NCBI RefSeq assembly: GCF_039538005.1
Contig: NZ_BAABBO010000001.1
Coordinates: forward strand, 186,001 to 250,000
Length of the DNA: 64,000 nucleotides
Direction: 5' to 3'
Source of the DNA: Allohahella marinimesophila
Lineage (GTDB): Bacteria > Pseudomonadota > Gammaproteobacteria > Pseudomonadales > Oleiphilaceae
Part shown: positions 40,850 to 49,028 of the stretch, piece after piece
How the letters are laid out: every line of letters starts with the position of its first letter
How positions within the stretch are numbered: the stretch's first letter is position 1
Notes under the pieces: model-generated
What the model was told of the DNA's origin: nothing
Seen by the model: the letters and a program-made list of their open reading frames with translations, nothing else
Database searches by the model: none
Made by a program: the position numbers and the translations under genes

Positions 40850-41290
40850 GTGCAATATCTTCATACCATGGTTCGGGTCAGCGATCTGGATGCCTCGCTT
40901 GATTTTTACTGCAACAAGCTGGGACTTGTCGAAGCGTATCGAAAGGAGAGTGAAAAGGGTCGATTCACGCTGGTCTATCTCGCCGCTCGTGACGATACAG
41001 AGCGGGCTGCTTCACAAGGTGCGCCCTTGCTTGAACTGACTTACAACTGGGATCCTGAGAGCTATTCCGGTGGTCGAAACTTTGGTCATCTCGCCTTTCG
41101 AGTTGACGACATTTATGACATCTGCAGTCAGTTGAAAGACAAGGGTGTCTGTATCAATCGCCCGCCGCGGGATGGGCATATGGCGTTCATACGTTCACCC
41201 GACGGCATTTCCATCGAGCTGTTGCAGAAAGGCGAAGCGCTGGCGCCGCAGGAGCCCTGGGCGTCCATGGACAACACAGGTAGCTGGTAA
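40850..41290 (+). CDS. gloA: Lactoylglutathione lyase (glyoxalase I)
   Basis: A 146-residue glyoxalase I starting with GTG 40850 behind AGGAG. The sequence follows the bacterial nickel-type short form: L-H-T-M-V-R-V-S-D-L with metal His, then L-L-E-L-T-Y-N-W with metal Glu, F-G-H-L-A-F-R-V-D with metal His, and S-P-D-G-I-S-I-E-L-L with metal Glu. It converts the hemithioacetal of methylglyoxal and glutathione to S-lactoylglutathione in the cytoplasm. It is divergent from ppiC. It is slightly longer at the C-terminus than the 135-residue E. coli enzyme. Confidence 0.93.
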   Translation: MQYLHTMVRVSDLDASLDFYCNKLGLVEAYRKESEKGRFTLVYLAARDDTERAASQGAPLLELTYNWDPESYSGGRNFGHLAFRVDDIYDICSQLKDKGVCINRPPRDGHMAFIRSPDGISIELLQKGEALAPQEPWASMDNTGSW

Positions 41291-41304
41291 GGGAGAGAGA
41301 TATA

Positions 41305-41406
41305 ATGGGATCAGTCGACCCGCAAGCTGCACAGCTCGAGAACGCCATACGCAATGTGCCGCCGGGCCTCCGGCCAATGCCACCTACAGCGCTCTTCGGG
41401 GTCTGA
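41305..41406 (+). CDS. Possible 33-residue small protein downstream of gloA
   Basis: A short frame beginning 14 bases after the gloA stop, with a good purine-rich ribosome-binding site (GGGAGAGAG) seven bases upstream of its ATG. The peptide is M-G-S-V-D-P-Q-A-A-Q-L-E-N-A-I-R, then Pro-rich. It could be a small cotranscribed protein. A G+C-rich dyad near its middle (GCCGG-CCGGC around GCCT) might instead be part of a terminator. No family recognised. Confidence 0.3.
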   Translation: MGSVDPQAAQLENAIRNVPPGLRPMPPTALFGV

Positions 41407-41414
41407 GTGTCTCC

Positions 41415-43118
41415 TTACGCTGTTTCCTTCTGCAAAGTGACCGGGGCGTTACGCCTCCCCGGCTTCCATGTGAGCAGGTTTCGCAGCATGGGCACAGAGC
41501 GCAGACCAAGCGCAGCGGCTGCCGTCAGTACACCAGCGATCATTGCGCCGACCACGCCGCAGGTCAGGGCGTCCTGGCCAGTGAGCCATAGACCCTTCAC
41601 TGGTGTCTGAGGCCTCAGCCAGCTCTGCTCGAAGCGCTGGGTATCATGGGTGAGGCCGTAGATTTCACCCTGGCTGTAACGGCAGAAGAAATCCGTGGAG
41701 AGCGGTGTAGAGGTCTCGAAATAGTCAATGTTGCCCCTGAGCTGTGGCAGTCTGGTATAGAGCGCCTCCAGCATTCGATCGGTCAGGTCCTGCTTGAGTG
41801 TCTCGTAGTCTTCACCACGCTTGCCCCAGGTGGTGTCCTTCCACTGTTCGAACTGCTCATAAGTCGTCGGCGCAACAATCTCGATGGCGGAGCGGCCCGG
41901 GTAGCGTGAGTTATAGCTCGGATCCTTTGCCGAAGGGAACGAGATGTAGACCACAGGGAAGGGCAGTGACGGATCCTTCATGAAAGCGGTGACGGCGTCA
42001 TCATAGTTTTCTTCAGGGTAGATCCAGAAATTAGTCTTCGGTAGCCCCAGCTCTTCGCTAGTGCCCTTGATACCAATGTACATGCCAAGGTGAGACATTG
42101 ACGGCGAGATCGTCTGCCGCTTGGCAGTGTAGCCACTATGAATCCGAGCCGATTCAGGCAACAGCTTTTCGTAGGTATTCAAAGCGCCTGCGTTGGAGAT
42201 GATCAGCGGCGCGGTCAGCACCTCGCCATCAGCCATCCTCACGCCGGTCGCCCTCTTGCCCTTTCCATCAGCGGTGATGATTTCCTTCACGTCTGCATAG
42301 GTGAACACTTCGCCGCCACTGGCCTGTATTACCGGGATGATGGTCTCGGCAATTCTCGAGGCGCCGCCCACAGGATAGTAGCCACCATGCAGATAATGCT
42401 TGGCGATCAGGGCATGAATAAGAAAGCTCGATTGTCGCGGGGGTACGCCGCAGTCTCCCCACTGACCAGCCAGAACAGCGATGAGACGCTGGTTCGAAGT
42501 CAGCGATGACAGCACTTCATAGGTGGTCTTGTTGAAATAATCGGGCAGTATCATTTTCAGCATGCGGTGGTAGGCGGGTGCGGCCATCGAGGGGACTATC
42601 TTGCCAAGGCTGTAGGCCTGCATGCCCTGCGCAACCTTGCTCAACATCTTCAGGTACCGGTCTACGGTAGCGCCCTCGTCCGGAAACGCAGCCAGTATCG
42701 ACTCCCTGAAGCCTGCCTTTCCGGCGCGAAGTTCGTAGACCTCGTCGCCAATATAGAAGCGATCATAGACCTCGTCCATTGGCGCCCATTTGAGCTCGCC
42801 GTCGGTGATGTAGTCGAAGATCTTTCTGGCCAGCGTGTTGGGAGACCCCATGTCGCCAATGTAGTGCACGCCAACATCCCACTCATATCCGTTGCGGCTG
42901 TAGCTGTGTGTAAAGCCGCCAGCGGTATAGTGCTGCTCCAGCACGATGACTTTCTTGCCTTGTTTCGACAGGCACGCTGCTGTGGCAAGACCACCGATGC
43001 CGGACCCAATCACAATAGCGTCGTAGTCGCTGTCTATACGGCTGGCCCGATAGCGCTTGCCGATTCTGATGGTGCTGGGTGCGCGTTTGACTGGAGCTGA
43101 ATCTGATGTCTTGGTCAT
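41415..43118 (-). CDS. Phytoene desaturase/retinol saturase-like FAD oxidoreductase
   Basis: About 567 residues from ATG 43118; a TTG at 43154 is in frame but less likely. The dinucleotide-binding motif D-A-I-V-I-G-S-G-I-G-G-L-A-T-A-A and K-K-V-I-V-L-E-Q-H-Y-T-A-G-G-F-T-H-S-Y lie near the start, as in all-trans-retinol 13,14-reductase and CrtI-like carotenoid enzymes. G-V-H-Y-I-G-D-M-G and the C-terminal G-L-W-L-T-G-Q-D-A-L-T-C-G-V-V-G-A complete the FAD site. A C-terminal hydrophobic stretch (G-V-L-T-A-A-A-A-L-G-L) may give membrane association. It likely reduces or desaturates an isoprenoid or polyunsaturated lipid. It is divergent from a PadR repressor with a clear operator between them. 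Confidence 0.88.
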   Translation of the reverse strand: MTKTSDSAPVKRAPSTIRIGKRYRASRIDSDYDAIVIGSGIGGLATAACLSKQGKKVIVLEQHYTAGGFTHSYSRNGYEWDVGVHYIGDMGSPNTLARKIFDYITDGELKWAPMDEVYDRFYIGDEVYELRAGKAGFRESILAAFPDEGATVDRYLKMLSKVAQGMQAYSLGKIVPSMAAPAYHRMLKMILPDYFNKTTYEVLSSLTSNQRLIAVLAGQWGDCGVPPRQSSFLIHALIAKHYLHGGYYPVGGASRIAETIIPVIQASGGEVFTYADVKEIITADGKGKRATGVRMADGEVLTAPLIISNAGALNTYEKLLPESARIHSGYTAKRQTISPSMSHLGMYIGIKGTSEELGLPKTNFWIYPEENYDDAVTAFMKDPSLPFPVVYISFPSAKDPSYNSRYPGRSAIEIVAPTTYEQFEQWKDTTWGKRGEDYETLKQDLTDRMLEALYTRLPQLRGNIDYFETSTPLSTDFFCRYSQGEIYGLTHDTQRFEQSWLRPQTPVKGLWLTGQDALTCGVVGAMIAGVLTAAAALGLRSVPMLRNLLTWKPGRRNAPVTLQKETA

Positions 43119-43173
43119 GGGACGTGCCTGTGCTGTTAGCCGACGAGAAGGCAAGGTTAATCCAATGTGATTT

Positions 43174-43195
43174 TATATGCAAATAATTGCATATA
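43174..43195. promoter_or_regulatory. PadR-type operator, perfect inverted repeat
   Basis: Perfect nine-base arms TATATGCAA and TTGCATATA flank ATAA, centred between the flavoprotein and PadR starts. PadR-family repressors bind AT-rich dyads built around ATGCAA or ATGT half-sites, so this is very likely the operator that represses the flavoprotein gene and perhaps the regulator itself. Confidence 0.7.
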
Positions 43196-43257
43196 GTGTG
43201 CTTGGTTTCTTTCGCCATACCGCTATGATGGTGATATCACCTCAGGAGCTAAGCACT

Positions 43258-43815
43258 ATGTCATTGAAGCATGCCGTTCTGGCGATGCTCGAGCTCGAGC
43301 CAGGTACTGGTTACGACCTCATAAAACGCTTCAACAAGAGTATTGGACATTTCTGGGCCGCGACTCACCAACAGGTGTACCAGACACTGAACACACTGAG
43401 TGAAGAAGGTCGTGTCGAGTTTGAGTTGGTTGAGCAGTCCGATAAACCCAACAAGAAAATTTACAGCATTACCTCAGCCGGTCTGGAAGAGCTCCGTGCC
43501 TGGACCGCCACACCAGCCAAGAGCTACCGTTACCGTGATCCCCTGCTGATCAAGCTCTATGCGGGTGGAAATGTGGCACCGGGGATCCTGGTAGGGGATC
43601 TCGAGAAACATCGTCAACTGCACGAGCAGACACTGGCGGACTATCGCGAAACCGAAGCCCTGTACTACCGCAATGATCCCGAAGCAAGGCAGCGGTATAT
43701 ACTGCCGTATATGACACTGAAACTAGGAATGCAGTTCGAGGAAGCGTGGTTGCGCTGGTATGAGGAGGTAAGGGGCGTTCTTGACGGTACTGACGGCGCG
43801 GCAGCTGATCGCTGA
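43258..43815 (+). CDS. PadR-family transcriptional regulator
   Basis: A 185-residue PadR/VirR-type repressor starting at ATG 43258 after AGGAG; the frame is open upstream through the operator, which argues against the longer start. The winged helix occupies residues 1-90: M-S-L-K-H-A-V-L-A-M-L, G-T-G-Y-D-L-I-K-R-F, Q-V-Y-Q-T-L-N-T-L and P-N-K-K-I-Y-S-I-T-S-A-G. A C-terminal helical dimerisation domain (Vir_act_alpha_C-like, about 95-175) follows. PadR members respond to phenolics and other small aromatics. It is divergent from the retinol-saturase-like gene. Confidence 0.92.
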   Translation: MSLKHAVLAMLELEPGTGYDLIKRFNKSIGHFWAATHQQVYQTLNTLSEEGRVEFELVEQSDKPNKKIYSITSAGLEELRAWTATPAKSYRYRDPLLIKLYAGGNVAPGILVGDLEKHRQLHEQTLADYRETEALYYRNDPEARQRYILPYMTLKLGMQFEEAWLRWYEEVRGVLDGTDGAAADR

Positions 43816-43869
43816 TCGTGCGTCAGTCTCACCGCGTATTCCTGATATCTGTCAAAAGAGATTCACTTC

Positions 43870-44304
43870 ATGGGCAAACGAAATAGAGGACTGGCCACGC
43901 TCGCGTCCATCTGCATGTTGGCAGCTGGCTCGGCCGGCTTTCTGTCTGCATGCCAGGAAAAGCAGCCGGAAGTGCGCACGCTGGAGGTCACTGCAAGCGC
44001 ATACACCATGCGTGAGGCTGAAACCAAAAAAGGGAACGTAGGTCTGGCCGCCTGGGGCGATCAGCTTGAGCCTGGTATGAAGTCGATAGCCGTCTCCCGC
44101 GACCTCATCGACGCGGGCCTTGACCACATGACGCCGGTGACTATCGAGGGGCTCGAAGGTACTTATATCGTTCGCGACAAAATGAACAGTCGGTGGGAGG
44201 ACAAGATTGATATTTTCATGGGAAAGGATGTGGAAGCGGCCCTGGAATGGGGCACGCAGACGGTAACGATCAGCTGGCCAGAGACCACTTCCAGCGAGGA
44301 GTGA
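43870..44304 (+). CDS. 3D-domain (double-psi barrel) lipoprotein
   Basis: A 144-residue lipoprotein (signal peptide ending F-L-S-A-C at Cys28) with a 3D domain. V-T-A-S-A-Y-T begins it and the closing motif D-K-M-N-S-R-W-E-D-K-I-D-I-F supplies the conserved acidic residues, as in MltA C-terminal and RlpA-like barrels. Such domains bind or cleave peptidoglycan. The usual third Asp context is retained (I-D-I-F-M-G). It stands alone without the catalytic MltA part, so it may be a peptidoglycan-binding or remodelling accessory protein. Confidence 0.83.
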   Translation: MGKRNRGLATLASICMLAAGSAGFLSACQEKQPEVRTLEVTASAYTMREAETKKGNVGLAAWGDQLEPGMKSIAVSRDLIDAGLDHMTPVTIEGLEGTYIVRDKMNSRWEDKIDIFMGKDVEAALEWGTQTVTISWPETTSSEE

Positions 44305-44342
44305 GTGAGGGTTAGACAGCAGCGAATCAATGAGTATGGCGT

Positions 44343-44522
44343 ATGGGCGAGATACTTCAATTCAGAAAGCCGGTTGGCAAGCAGCCAAGCAAAGGGCTCT
44401 GTCAGCATGGCTTCCATAAATGGAAAATAGACAACAACAGCCGATTCGACAGCAGGCAGGGGAAGTTACACACGACCTTCATTTGCGAGCGCTGTGGAAA
44501 AACAAAAACCGAGCTCCGTTGA
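44343..44522 (+). CDS. Conserved 59-residue Cys-containing small protein
   Basis: A short gene reading M-G-E-I-L-Q-F-R-K-P, then K-G-L-C-Q-H-G-F-H-K-W, R-F-D-S-R-Q-G-K-L and ending C-E-R-C-G-K-T-K-T-E-L-R. The layout of an N-terminal L-Q-F-R-K-P, one Cys with nearby His residues, R-F-D-x-x-Q-G-K-L and a terminal C-x-x-C-G resembles small zinc-ribbon-like proteins known from pseudomonads. Cys20, His22 or His25 and the C-x-x-C pair could bind one zinc. No strong ribosome-binding site is seen, but the conserved pattern is convincing. It lies 38 bases after the 3D-domain gene. Confidence 0.7.
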   Translation: MGEILQFRKPVGKQPSKGLCQHGFHKWKIDNNSRFDSRQGKLHTTFICERCGKTKTELR

Positions 44523-44709
44523 AGAATCATGCAATCGGCCTATTGCGGCTGAGCGAGACCCTTGTCACAACTAACGGTTGTTCTCCTGATAATTCGATAC
44601 TTGTTTGTTGAAGTTTCGTAATATTATGTTGCCGAGTGTAACGTAATTTTTTTCAAGCGCGCAAGCAAGTGTTCACCGGCTAATACATGAACCTCAGGAG
44701 AACATCTCT

Positions 44710-45450
44710 ATGAATAAACACAAGGGACTAATGCAGACAGTAGCAGCCGTGGCACTCACGGTCGGCTTCAGTCTGCCAGCGGCGGCTTTATCCGTCGACT
44801 TCACCAAAGCGGCGGACGCCAGTAGCGGAAATGGGTATGGCAACAGTCTGACCTTCGGTAGCATGACTGCTCGCGCTTATGCGGACACTGGCTATTATGG
44901 CAAGCTGGAAACGGCCCAACTGCTCCAGTGGAATACCGGTTTGGGCGTCTGCAACCGGGACGAGCGAAAGAACTGTGGGTCCCCACAGCATCAGGTCGAC
45001 AACTCTCACTCAAAAGACCTCGTCGCTTTCTTCTTCGATTCAGCCGTGAATTTCGATTCGGTGACTATCGATCCTTATGGTAAGTTCGATCGAGACATTT
45101 CCTACTGGGTTGGTTCGGTTGGTACCGACTTCAACCTTTCCGGCAATACCTATTCTTCTCTTGAAGCGGTTGGATTTGGATCGCGAACTGATGCGCACTC
45201 GACCGTGAGCAACCATGCTCTGACTGTAGGCCTGAGCGGAACCGGAAATGCCTTGTTGGTGTCGGCCTCAATCGCTGGCGGCTACACAGGCAACGACTTT
45301 TTCAAGATCTCCGGTCTGAACATCAGTGCAGTCACTGGACCAGATACACCAACACCAGTGCCGCTGCCAGCAGCTGCCTGGCTGATGATGAGTGGCCTGG
45401 CCGCATATGGCTGGACGGCTCGCAAGCGTAAGGCAGCTACAGCTGCCTGA
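44710..45450 (+). CDS. VPLPA-CTERM secreted surface protein
   Basis: A 246-residue secreted protein with signal peptide 1-26 (A-A-A-L). The middle is a beta-rich domain with two Cys (V-C-N-R-D-E-R-K-N-C). The C-terminus has V-P-L-P-A-A-A-W-L-M-M-S-G-L-A-A-Y-G-W-T-A-R-K-R-K, a VPLPA/PEP-CTERM sorting signal (motif, hydrophobic helix, basic cluster) recognised by an exosortase. No exosortase gene lies in this window. A good AGGAG is located eight to nine bases upstream of the ATG. It is likely an exopolysaccharide-associated or cell-surface protein. Confidence 0.83.
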   Translation: MNKHKGLMQTVAAVALTVGFSLPAAALSVDFTKAADASSGNGYGNSLTFGSMTARAYADTGYYGKLETAQLLQWNTGLGVCNRDERKNCGSPQHQVDNSHSKDLVAFFFDSAVNFDSVTIDPYGKFDRDISYWVGSVGTDFNLSGNTYSSLEAVGFGSRTDAHSTVSNHALTVGLSGTGNALLVSASIAGGYTGNDFFKISGLNISAVTGPDTPTPVPLPAAAWLMMSGLAAYGWTARKRKAATAA

Positions 45451-45465
45451 TCGTAGGTGACAGTT

Positions 45466-45497
45466 GTGGCCGCTGAAAGGCGGTCACGATTTATTTC
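45466..45497 (+). terminator. Intrinsic terminator after the VPLPA-CTERM gene
   Basis: An eight-base stem (GTGGCCGC with GCGGTCAC, one G-T pair) encloses a six-base TGAAAG loop 15 bases after the stop codon. It is followed by an AT-rich, T-containing tail (GATTTATTTC), fitting a factor-independent terminator for the plus strand. Confidence 0.6.
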
Positions 45498-45592
45498 GTG
45501 TGAATCATCGGAAATGGTGTACTCGAAATGAACGTGAAGGCGTATCCGCCACGTACACAGCGCTAACATCCTCAATTGGAGATAGCCCTGGT

Positions 45593-45757
45593 ATGACCGA
45601 TAAAGATGAAAAACCCCAGAAAAGCCCCCGCAATAAGGAAGACGAAGAAGAGGTTGATGAAACGGTTGAGGAAACCTTTCCGGCCAGTGATCCCCCTTCC
45701 TGGAATCCCGGTACGACCAGTGGTGGCGCTGCCGATAACGACAGCCATAAGAAATAG
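45593..45757 (+). CDS. Small acidic protein with ETFPASDPPSW motif
   Basis: A 54-residue, very acidic and Lys-rich protein beginning M-T-D-K-D-E-K. It contains V-D-E-T-V-E-E-T-F-P-A-S-D-P-P-S-W, a conserved motif of many small uncharacterised bacterial proteins. The frame is open upstream to 45464, but the composition there is not protein-like. The function of this group is unknown; it appears to be soluble and intrinsically disordered. Confidence 0.7.
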   Translation: MTDKDEKPQKSPRNKEDEEEVDETVEETFPASDPPSWNPGTTSGGAADNDSHKK

Positions 45758-45828
45758 CCGTGATAGAGTGGCGGGGGAGGCTTTTGTACGATCTCCCGCA
45801 CAGTTGGTGTCGAAGGGCGATTTCGGAC

Positions 45829-47130
45829 TCAGGTTTCAGCCAATAGCGCTTCAGAGGCGGCGTTGGACCTCGGCAGCTGCTGAGCGGTTTCATCCTCTGT
45901 AGCGAGCAGTGACCGGTAACTTTGCAGATAGGCTTTCGCAGCGGAAGCTGTCGTGAAGCGCTTCGATCTGGCCCAAGCGGCTGTTGCAAGATAATGTCGA
46001 CGCTTTGGACGCGTAATCAGATTATATAGCTTGTCCCTTAATGCATCGACGTCATTAGGGGCGACATAGACCGCAGCATCTCCCCACACTTCCCGAAGAT
46101 TCTTGATGTCGCCCAATAGCAGTGCACAACCTGCTCTCGCGGCTTCGAGAGCGCCCAGGCCAAGAGGCTCGTAAGCCGTCGGCGCCGCGTAAAGGCTGGC
46201 TCGAACAAGCCTGTCCTGCAGTTCGCCCGGCGAAACATGTCCAAGGAAGGTCACCCCTTCGGCGCATCGCTCACTGCTATTCGATGAGGGTGCTTCTCCA
46301 GCAACATAGACCGAACAAGCGAGTTCTTTGGAAATAGCTGTAAGTACTGCCAGATGACTGTCCTGCTGCCAGATCGCTCCATCTACGAGTATCGAGACTT
46401 CATCGTCTTCGTTTTCAGCTGGCTCCGCCGTTTCGGGTCGGCTGAGGCCGTTATAGATGACCCGGGTTCTTTCCGCAGGGCCATAGTGAGATAGCAAGGA
46501 GTGCAGGGCGGCCAGCGTAGGTGCGACGAGCAGACTGGCCTTTTGAATACTGTCGCTGAGCAAGGTCTTATAGCCTGCCCATTGGGGCATTGGGGCGGCT
46601 TCATTTTTGGCGGCCGCCCACCAGGACAGAATGCAGAAATGTCCTACCAGCAGAACCGGACATGACCAGGATAATGCGCCATACGCCAGGTGATTGAGGT
46701 GAACGAGATCCGGTTTCAGACTCTCGGCGAGCTGCACTAGCCATTGACCGGATGCCTTGATGTCAGGTGGGGAGTCCGATATCCAGCGCACGTCAAATCC
46801 ACTGTCATGAACCTGAACGTTCGGCAGGGCAGCCAATTGCTCACTTTGCTGCGTTGATAGCGCTTTGCCTATCAAAGCGAGTTCTATGCAGACCGGGTGA
46901 GCCTGCAATGCCTCGCAGAGGTCGATAGTATAGGACCAGACTTCGCCCTCGGTATCGGTCGTCATGAGAATGGTTAATGACTGCCGGATATTCCGTTCAT
47001 GTTCTTGTCTCAAAAGAGGCTTCCTGCGTTGGGAGGATAACTGTACATAACGCTGCGAATAATGTGCCATAACCCTGTCTGGCCTGCTTTTATGGGGCGC
47101 AGTCTCGGCAAGGGCCGTATTGACCATCAT
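45829..47130 (-). CDS. GT4-family glycosyltransferase
   Basis: A 433-residue GT-B glycosyltransferase of family 4 (group 1). The N-terminal half has T-I-L-M-T-T-D-T-E-G-E-V-W-S-Y near residue 53, the usual acceptor-side opening. The C-terminal half has V-T-F-L-G-H-V-S and the E-x7-E retaining motif in E-P-L-G-L-G-A-L-E-A-A-R-A-G. It probably transfers a sugar from a nucleotide donor to a polysaccharide or lipid acceptor. It is monocistronic, so the pathway is not evident. An internal ATG at codon 21 is an alternative start. Confidence 0.88.
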   Translation of the reverse strand: MMVNTALAETAPHKSRPDRVMAHYSQRYVQLSSQRRKPLLRQEHERNIRQSLTILMTTDTEGEVWSYTIDLCEALQAHPVCIELALIGKALSTQQSEQLAALPNVQVHDSGFDVRWISDSPPDIKASGQWLVQLAESLKPDLVHLNHLAYGALSWSCPVLLVGHFCILSWWAAAKNEAAPMPQWAGYKTLLSDSIQKASLLVAPTLAALHSLLSHYGPAERTRVIYNGLSRPETAEPAENEDDEVSILVDGAIWQQDSHLAVLTAISKELACSVYVAGEAPSSNSSERCAEGVTFLGHVSPGELQDRLVRASLYAAPTAYEPLGLGALEAARAGCALLLGDIKNLREVWGDAAVYVAPNDVDALRDKLYNLITRPKRRHYLATAAWARSKRFTTASAAKAYLQSYRSLLATEDETAQQLPRSNAASEALLAET

Positions 47131-47196
47131 TCAGTTCGGCTGTCCTGGCCCAAGTTATAGCATTTGATTGATCTGCTTTAAGCTTCTGAAGAGCGT

Positions 47197-47213
47197 CTTG
47201 TAATATATACAAG
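47197..47213. promoter_or_regulatory. Inverted repeat between glycosyltransferase and chemoreceptor genes
   Basis: Six-base arms CTTGTA and TACAAG flank ATATA in the 257-base divergent spacer. It may be an operator or part of a promoter for either gene. The small size means chance cannot be excluded. The rest of the spacer shows no other clear element. Confidence 0.35.
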
Positions 47214-47387
47214 CATCTGAATTATCTACCGGCTCCTTTTTTGAATTCGAATAGTCGAGTGGGCAGAGTTACCGAAGAAAACATTAAATATTGCCCCTAC
47301 TCCGGCCCTGTTTTGGGAAGGCTGCTATACCTATAGGACTACTCTTTGTCGTTTTGCGACCATTCAAATGATTCGAGGTAAACTGAA

Positions 47388-49028
47388 GTGGGCTGGTGGT
47401 CAAGATTGGGACTTCGCTGGAAGCTGCAGATCGTGTTTTTCGCGATCACGATGGCGATCACGATATACAACCGGCTGGTAGAGCGCAGCGATCTGCTCTC
47501 CATGCTCGCACTGGCAAAGGCTCAGGGCGTTTCCGAGCAGGCCATGAGCGTGCTCAACGCGCGCTTCGACGAGATCATGACCAGTGCGATTATTGGCTCT
47601 GGCATAGAATTCATCATTCAGTTTGCGCTTATAGCCCTGCTGGCCAATGTACTGGTCCGACCGCTCAATGGCCTGTTGAAATCACTCAAATCGGTTGAAA
47701 AAGGCGATCTCACGAAATCTGTCGACGTGACTTCCGAAGACGAAATCGGCCAGCTGCAGGTTCAGTTCAACAGCATGCTCGATCGCCTGAATGGGCTCTT
47801 TTCAAGTATCGACGATTCATCGCTGCATATGGGTCAGTCCGCTTACCAGATCGCGGCTGTCTCTCAGGAGATCGAAACGATCACCAAAACCCAGGAAGCA
47901 CGTTCGACCGAGGTGAGCGAAGCGACAAGAATGTTGTTCGAAGCGTCCGAGCAGGTGCGCGACCTCAGTGGTAACACGCTTGAAAAAGCCCTGCAGACGG
48001 AAGCTCGCGGGGCTGAAGGCGTGAAATCGGTGCAGGGGACGATTGACCGAATGCGTATCATCGGCGACGGCATCAGTAACGCCTCTTCCGAAGTCAATGA
48101 CCTCAAGGTGGCTGTAGCGACTATTGGACAAATCGTGGCTGCAATTCGATCGATCTCGGAGCAGACGAATCTGCTGGCACTTAACGCGGCCATCGAGGCT
48201 GCGCGGGCAGGAGAAAGCGGACGAGGCTTTGCTGTGGTAGCGGATGAAGTGCGAGCCCTGGCGGGCCGTGCCGGTCACTCTGCTGAGGAGGTCTCGAGAA
48301 TCGTTGGTGATCTCACTGAGCGTGTGGGGTCGGTCGCACAGGTCATGGATGGTGTGGTCGCTGATATGGAAACCAATCGCGAATCCTCTCAAAGAACCAT
48401 CCATATCATCGAGGCCATGGGGACCGACCTCTCCGAAACCACGGGATTGAACCAGAGGATCAGCCAGGCCTCTACTGTGCAGCTGAATGGCCTTGAGCAG
48501 GTGAATGGGACGCTCGCAGCCTTGTTCGAGATGCTGCAGGACAATGCCCGCAAGATTGGCAATACAGCCAATATCGGTGAAGCGCTCTTCACGCTCAATA
48601 CCAGGCTTCAGAATCAGCTAACTGGCATGAAGTATCGCAAGCCGGAAGAGAGTCAGAAAAAGACTGCCTCCAGCGAGGAGCGACGAACCAATGGTCGCGT
48701 CCCGGGTCATCTACTCGTCACAGTCAATGCTGGTGGACACCGTTTTGAAGGGCTTACCCAGGATATCAGCATGACCGGCATCAAGTTGCTCATCAAGAAC
48801 CGCTTCGAGAAGGGGCAAAAAGTCGAGATGCAAATCCGCTTGCCTAGCAAGGATGTCAACGATTTCTCTCATCAGGCGAGCTGTACTATTTCGGGCCATA
48901 TCGTCTGGCGCAAGGATGAATCCGGCCGTTTCCAGTACGGCATCCATTTCGTCGATCAGGCAGCCTCCGAACAGGCGAAACTCGCCCAATGTGTCGGTTT
49001 CTTCGATAGCGCCAGAGGAGCAGCCTGA
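47388..49028 (+). CDS. Methyl-accepting chemotaxis protein with C-terminal PilZ domain
   Basis: A 546-residue chemoreceptor. Two transmembrane helices (about 12-28 and 66-90) enclose only about 35 periplasmic residues, so there is no room for a normal ligand-binding domain. HAMP lies at about 90-145 and the signalling hairpin has the conserved tip I-S-E-Q-T-N-L-L-A-L-N-A-A-I-E-A-A-R-A-G-E near 255-275. A PilZ domain follows at about 430-535 with R432-R-x-x-x-R437 and D459-I-S-M-T-G464, the c-di-GMP-binding residues. The receptor should thus respond to intracellular c-di-GMP and perhaps to a membrane or cytoplasmic cue, linking motility to second-messenger level. The GTG start has no clear Shine-Dalgarno. 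Confidence 0.92.
   Translation: MGWWSRLGLRWKLQIVFFAITMAITIYNRLVERSDLLSMLALAKAQGVSEQAMSVLNARFDEIMTSAIIGSGIEFIIQFALIALLANVLVRPLNGLLKSLKSVEKGDLTKSVDVTSEDEIGQLQVQFNSMLDRLNGLFSSIDDSSLHMGQSAYQIAAVSQEIETITKTQEARSTEVSEATRMLFEASEQVRDLSGNTLEKALQTEARGAEGVKSVQGTIDRMRIIGDGISNASSEVNDLKVAVATIGQIVAAIRSISEQTNLLALNAAIEAARAGESGRGFAVVADEVRALAGRAGHSAEEVSRIVGDLTERVGSVAQVMDGVVADMETNRESSQRTIHIIEAMGTDLSETTGLNQRISQASTVQLNGLEQVNGTLAALFEMLQDNARKIGNTANIGEALFTLNTRLQNQLTGMKYRKPEESQKKTASSEERRTNGRVPGHLLVTVNAGGHRFEGLTQDISMTGIKLLIKNRFEKGQKVEMQIRLPSKDVNDFSHQASCTISGHIVWRKDESGRFQYGIHFVDQAASEQAKLAQCVGFFDSARGAA

Noticed and set aside
45775..45806. Partial dyad GCGGGGGAG...CTCCCGC after the small acidic gene
   Set aside because: The arms do not pair cleanly (extra G residues) and there is no T tract, so a terminator call is not supported.
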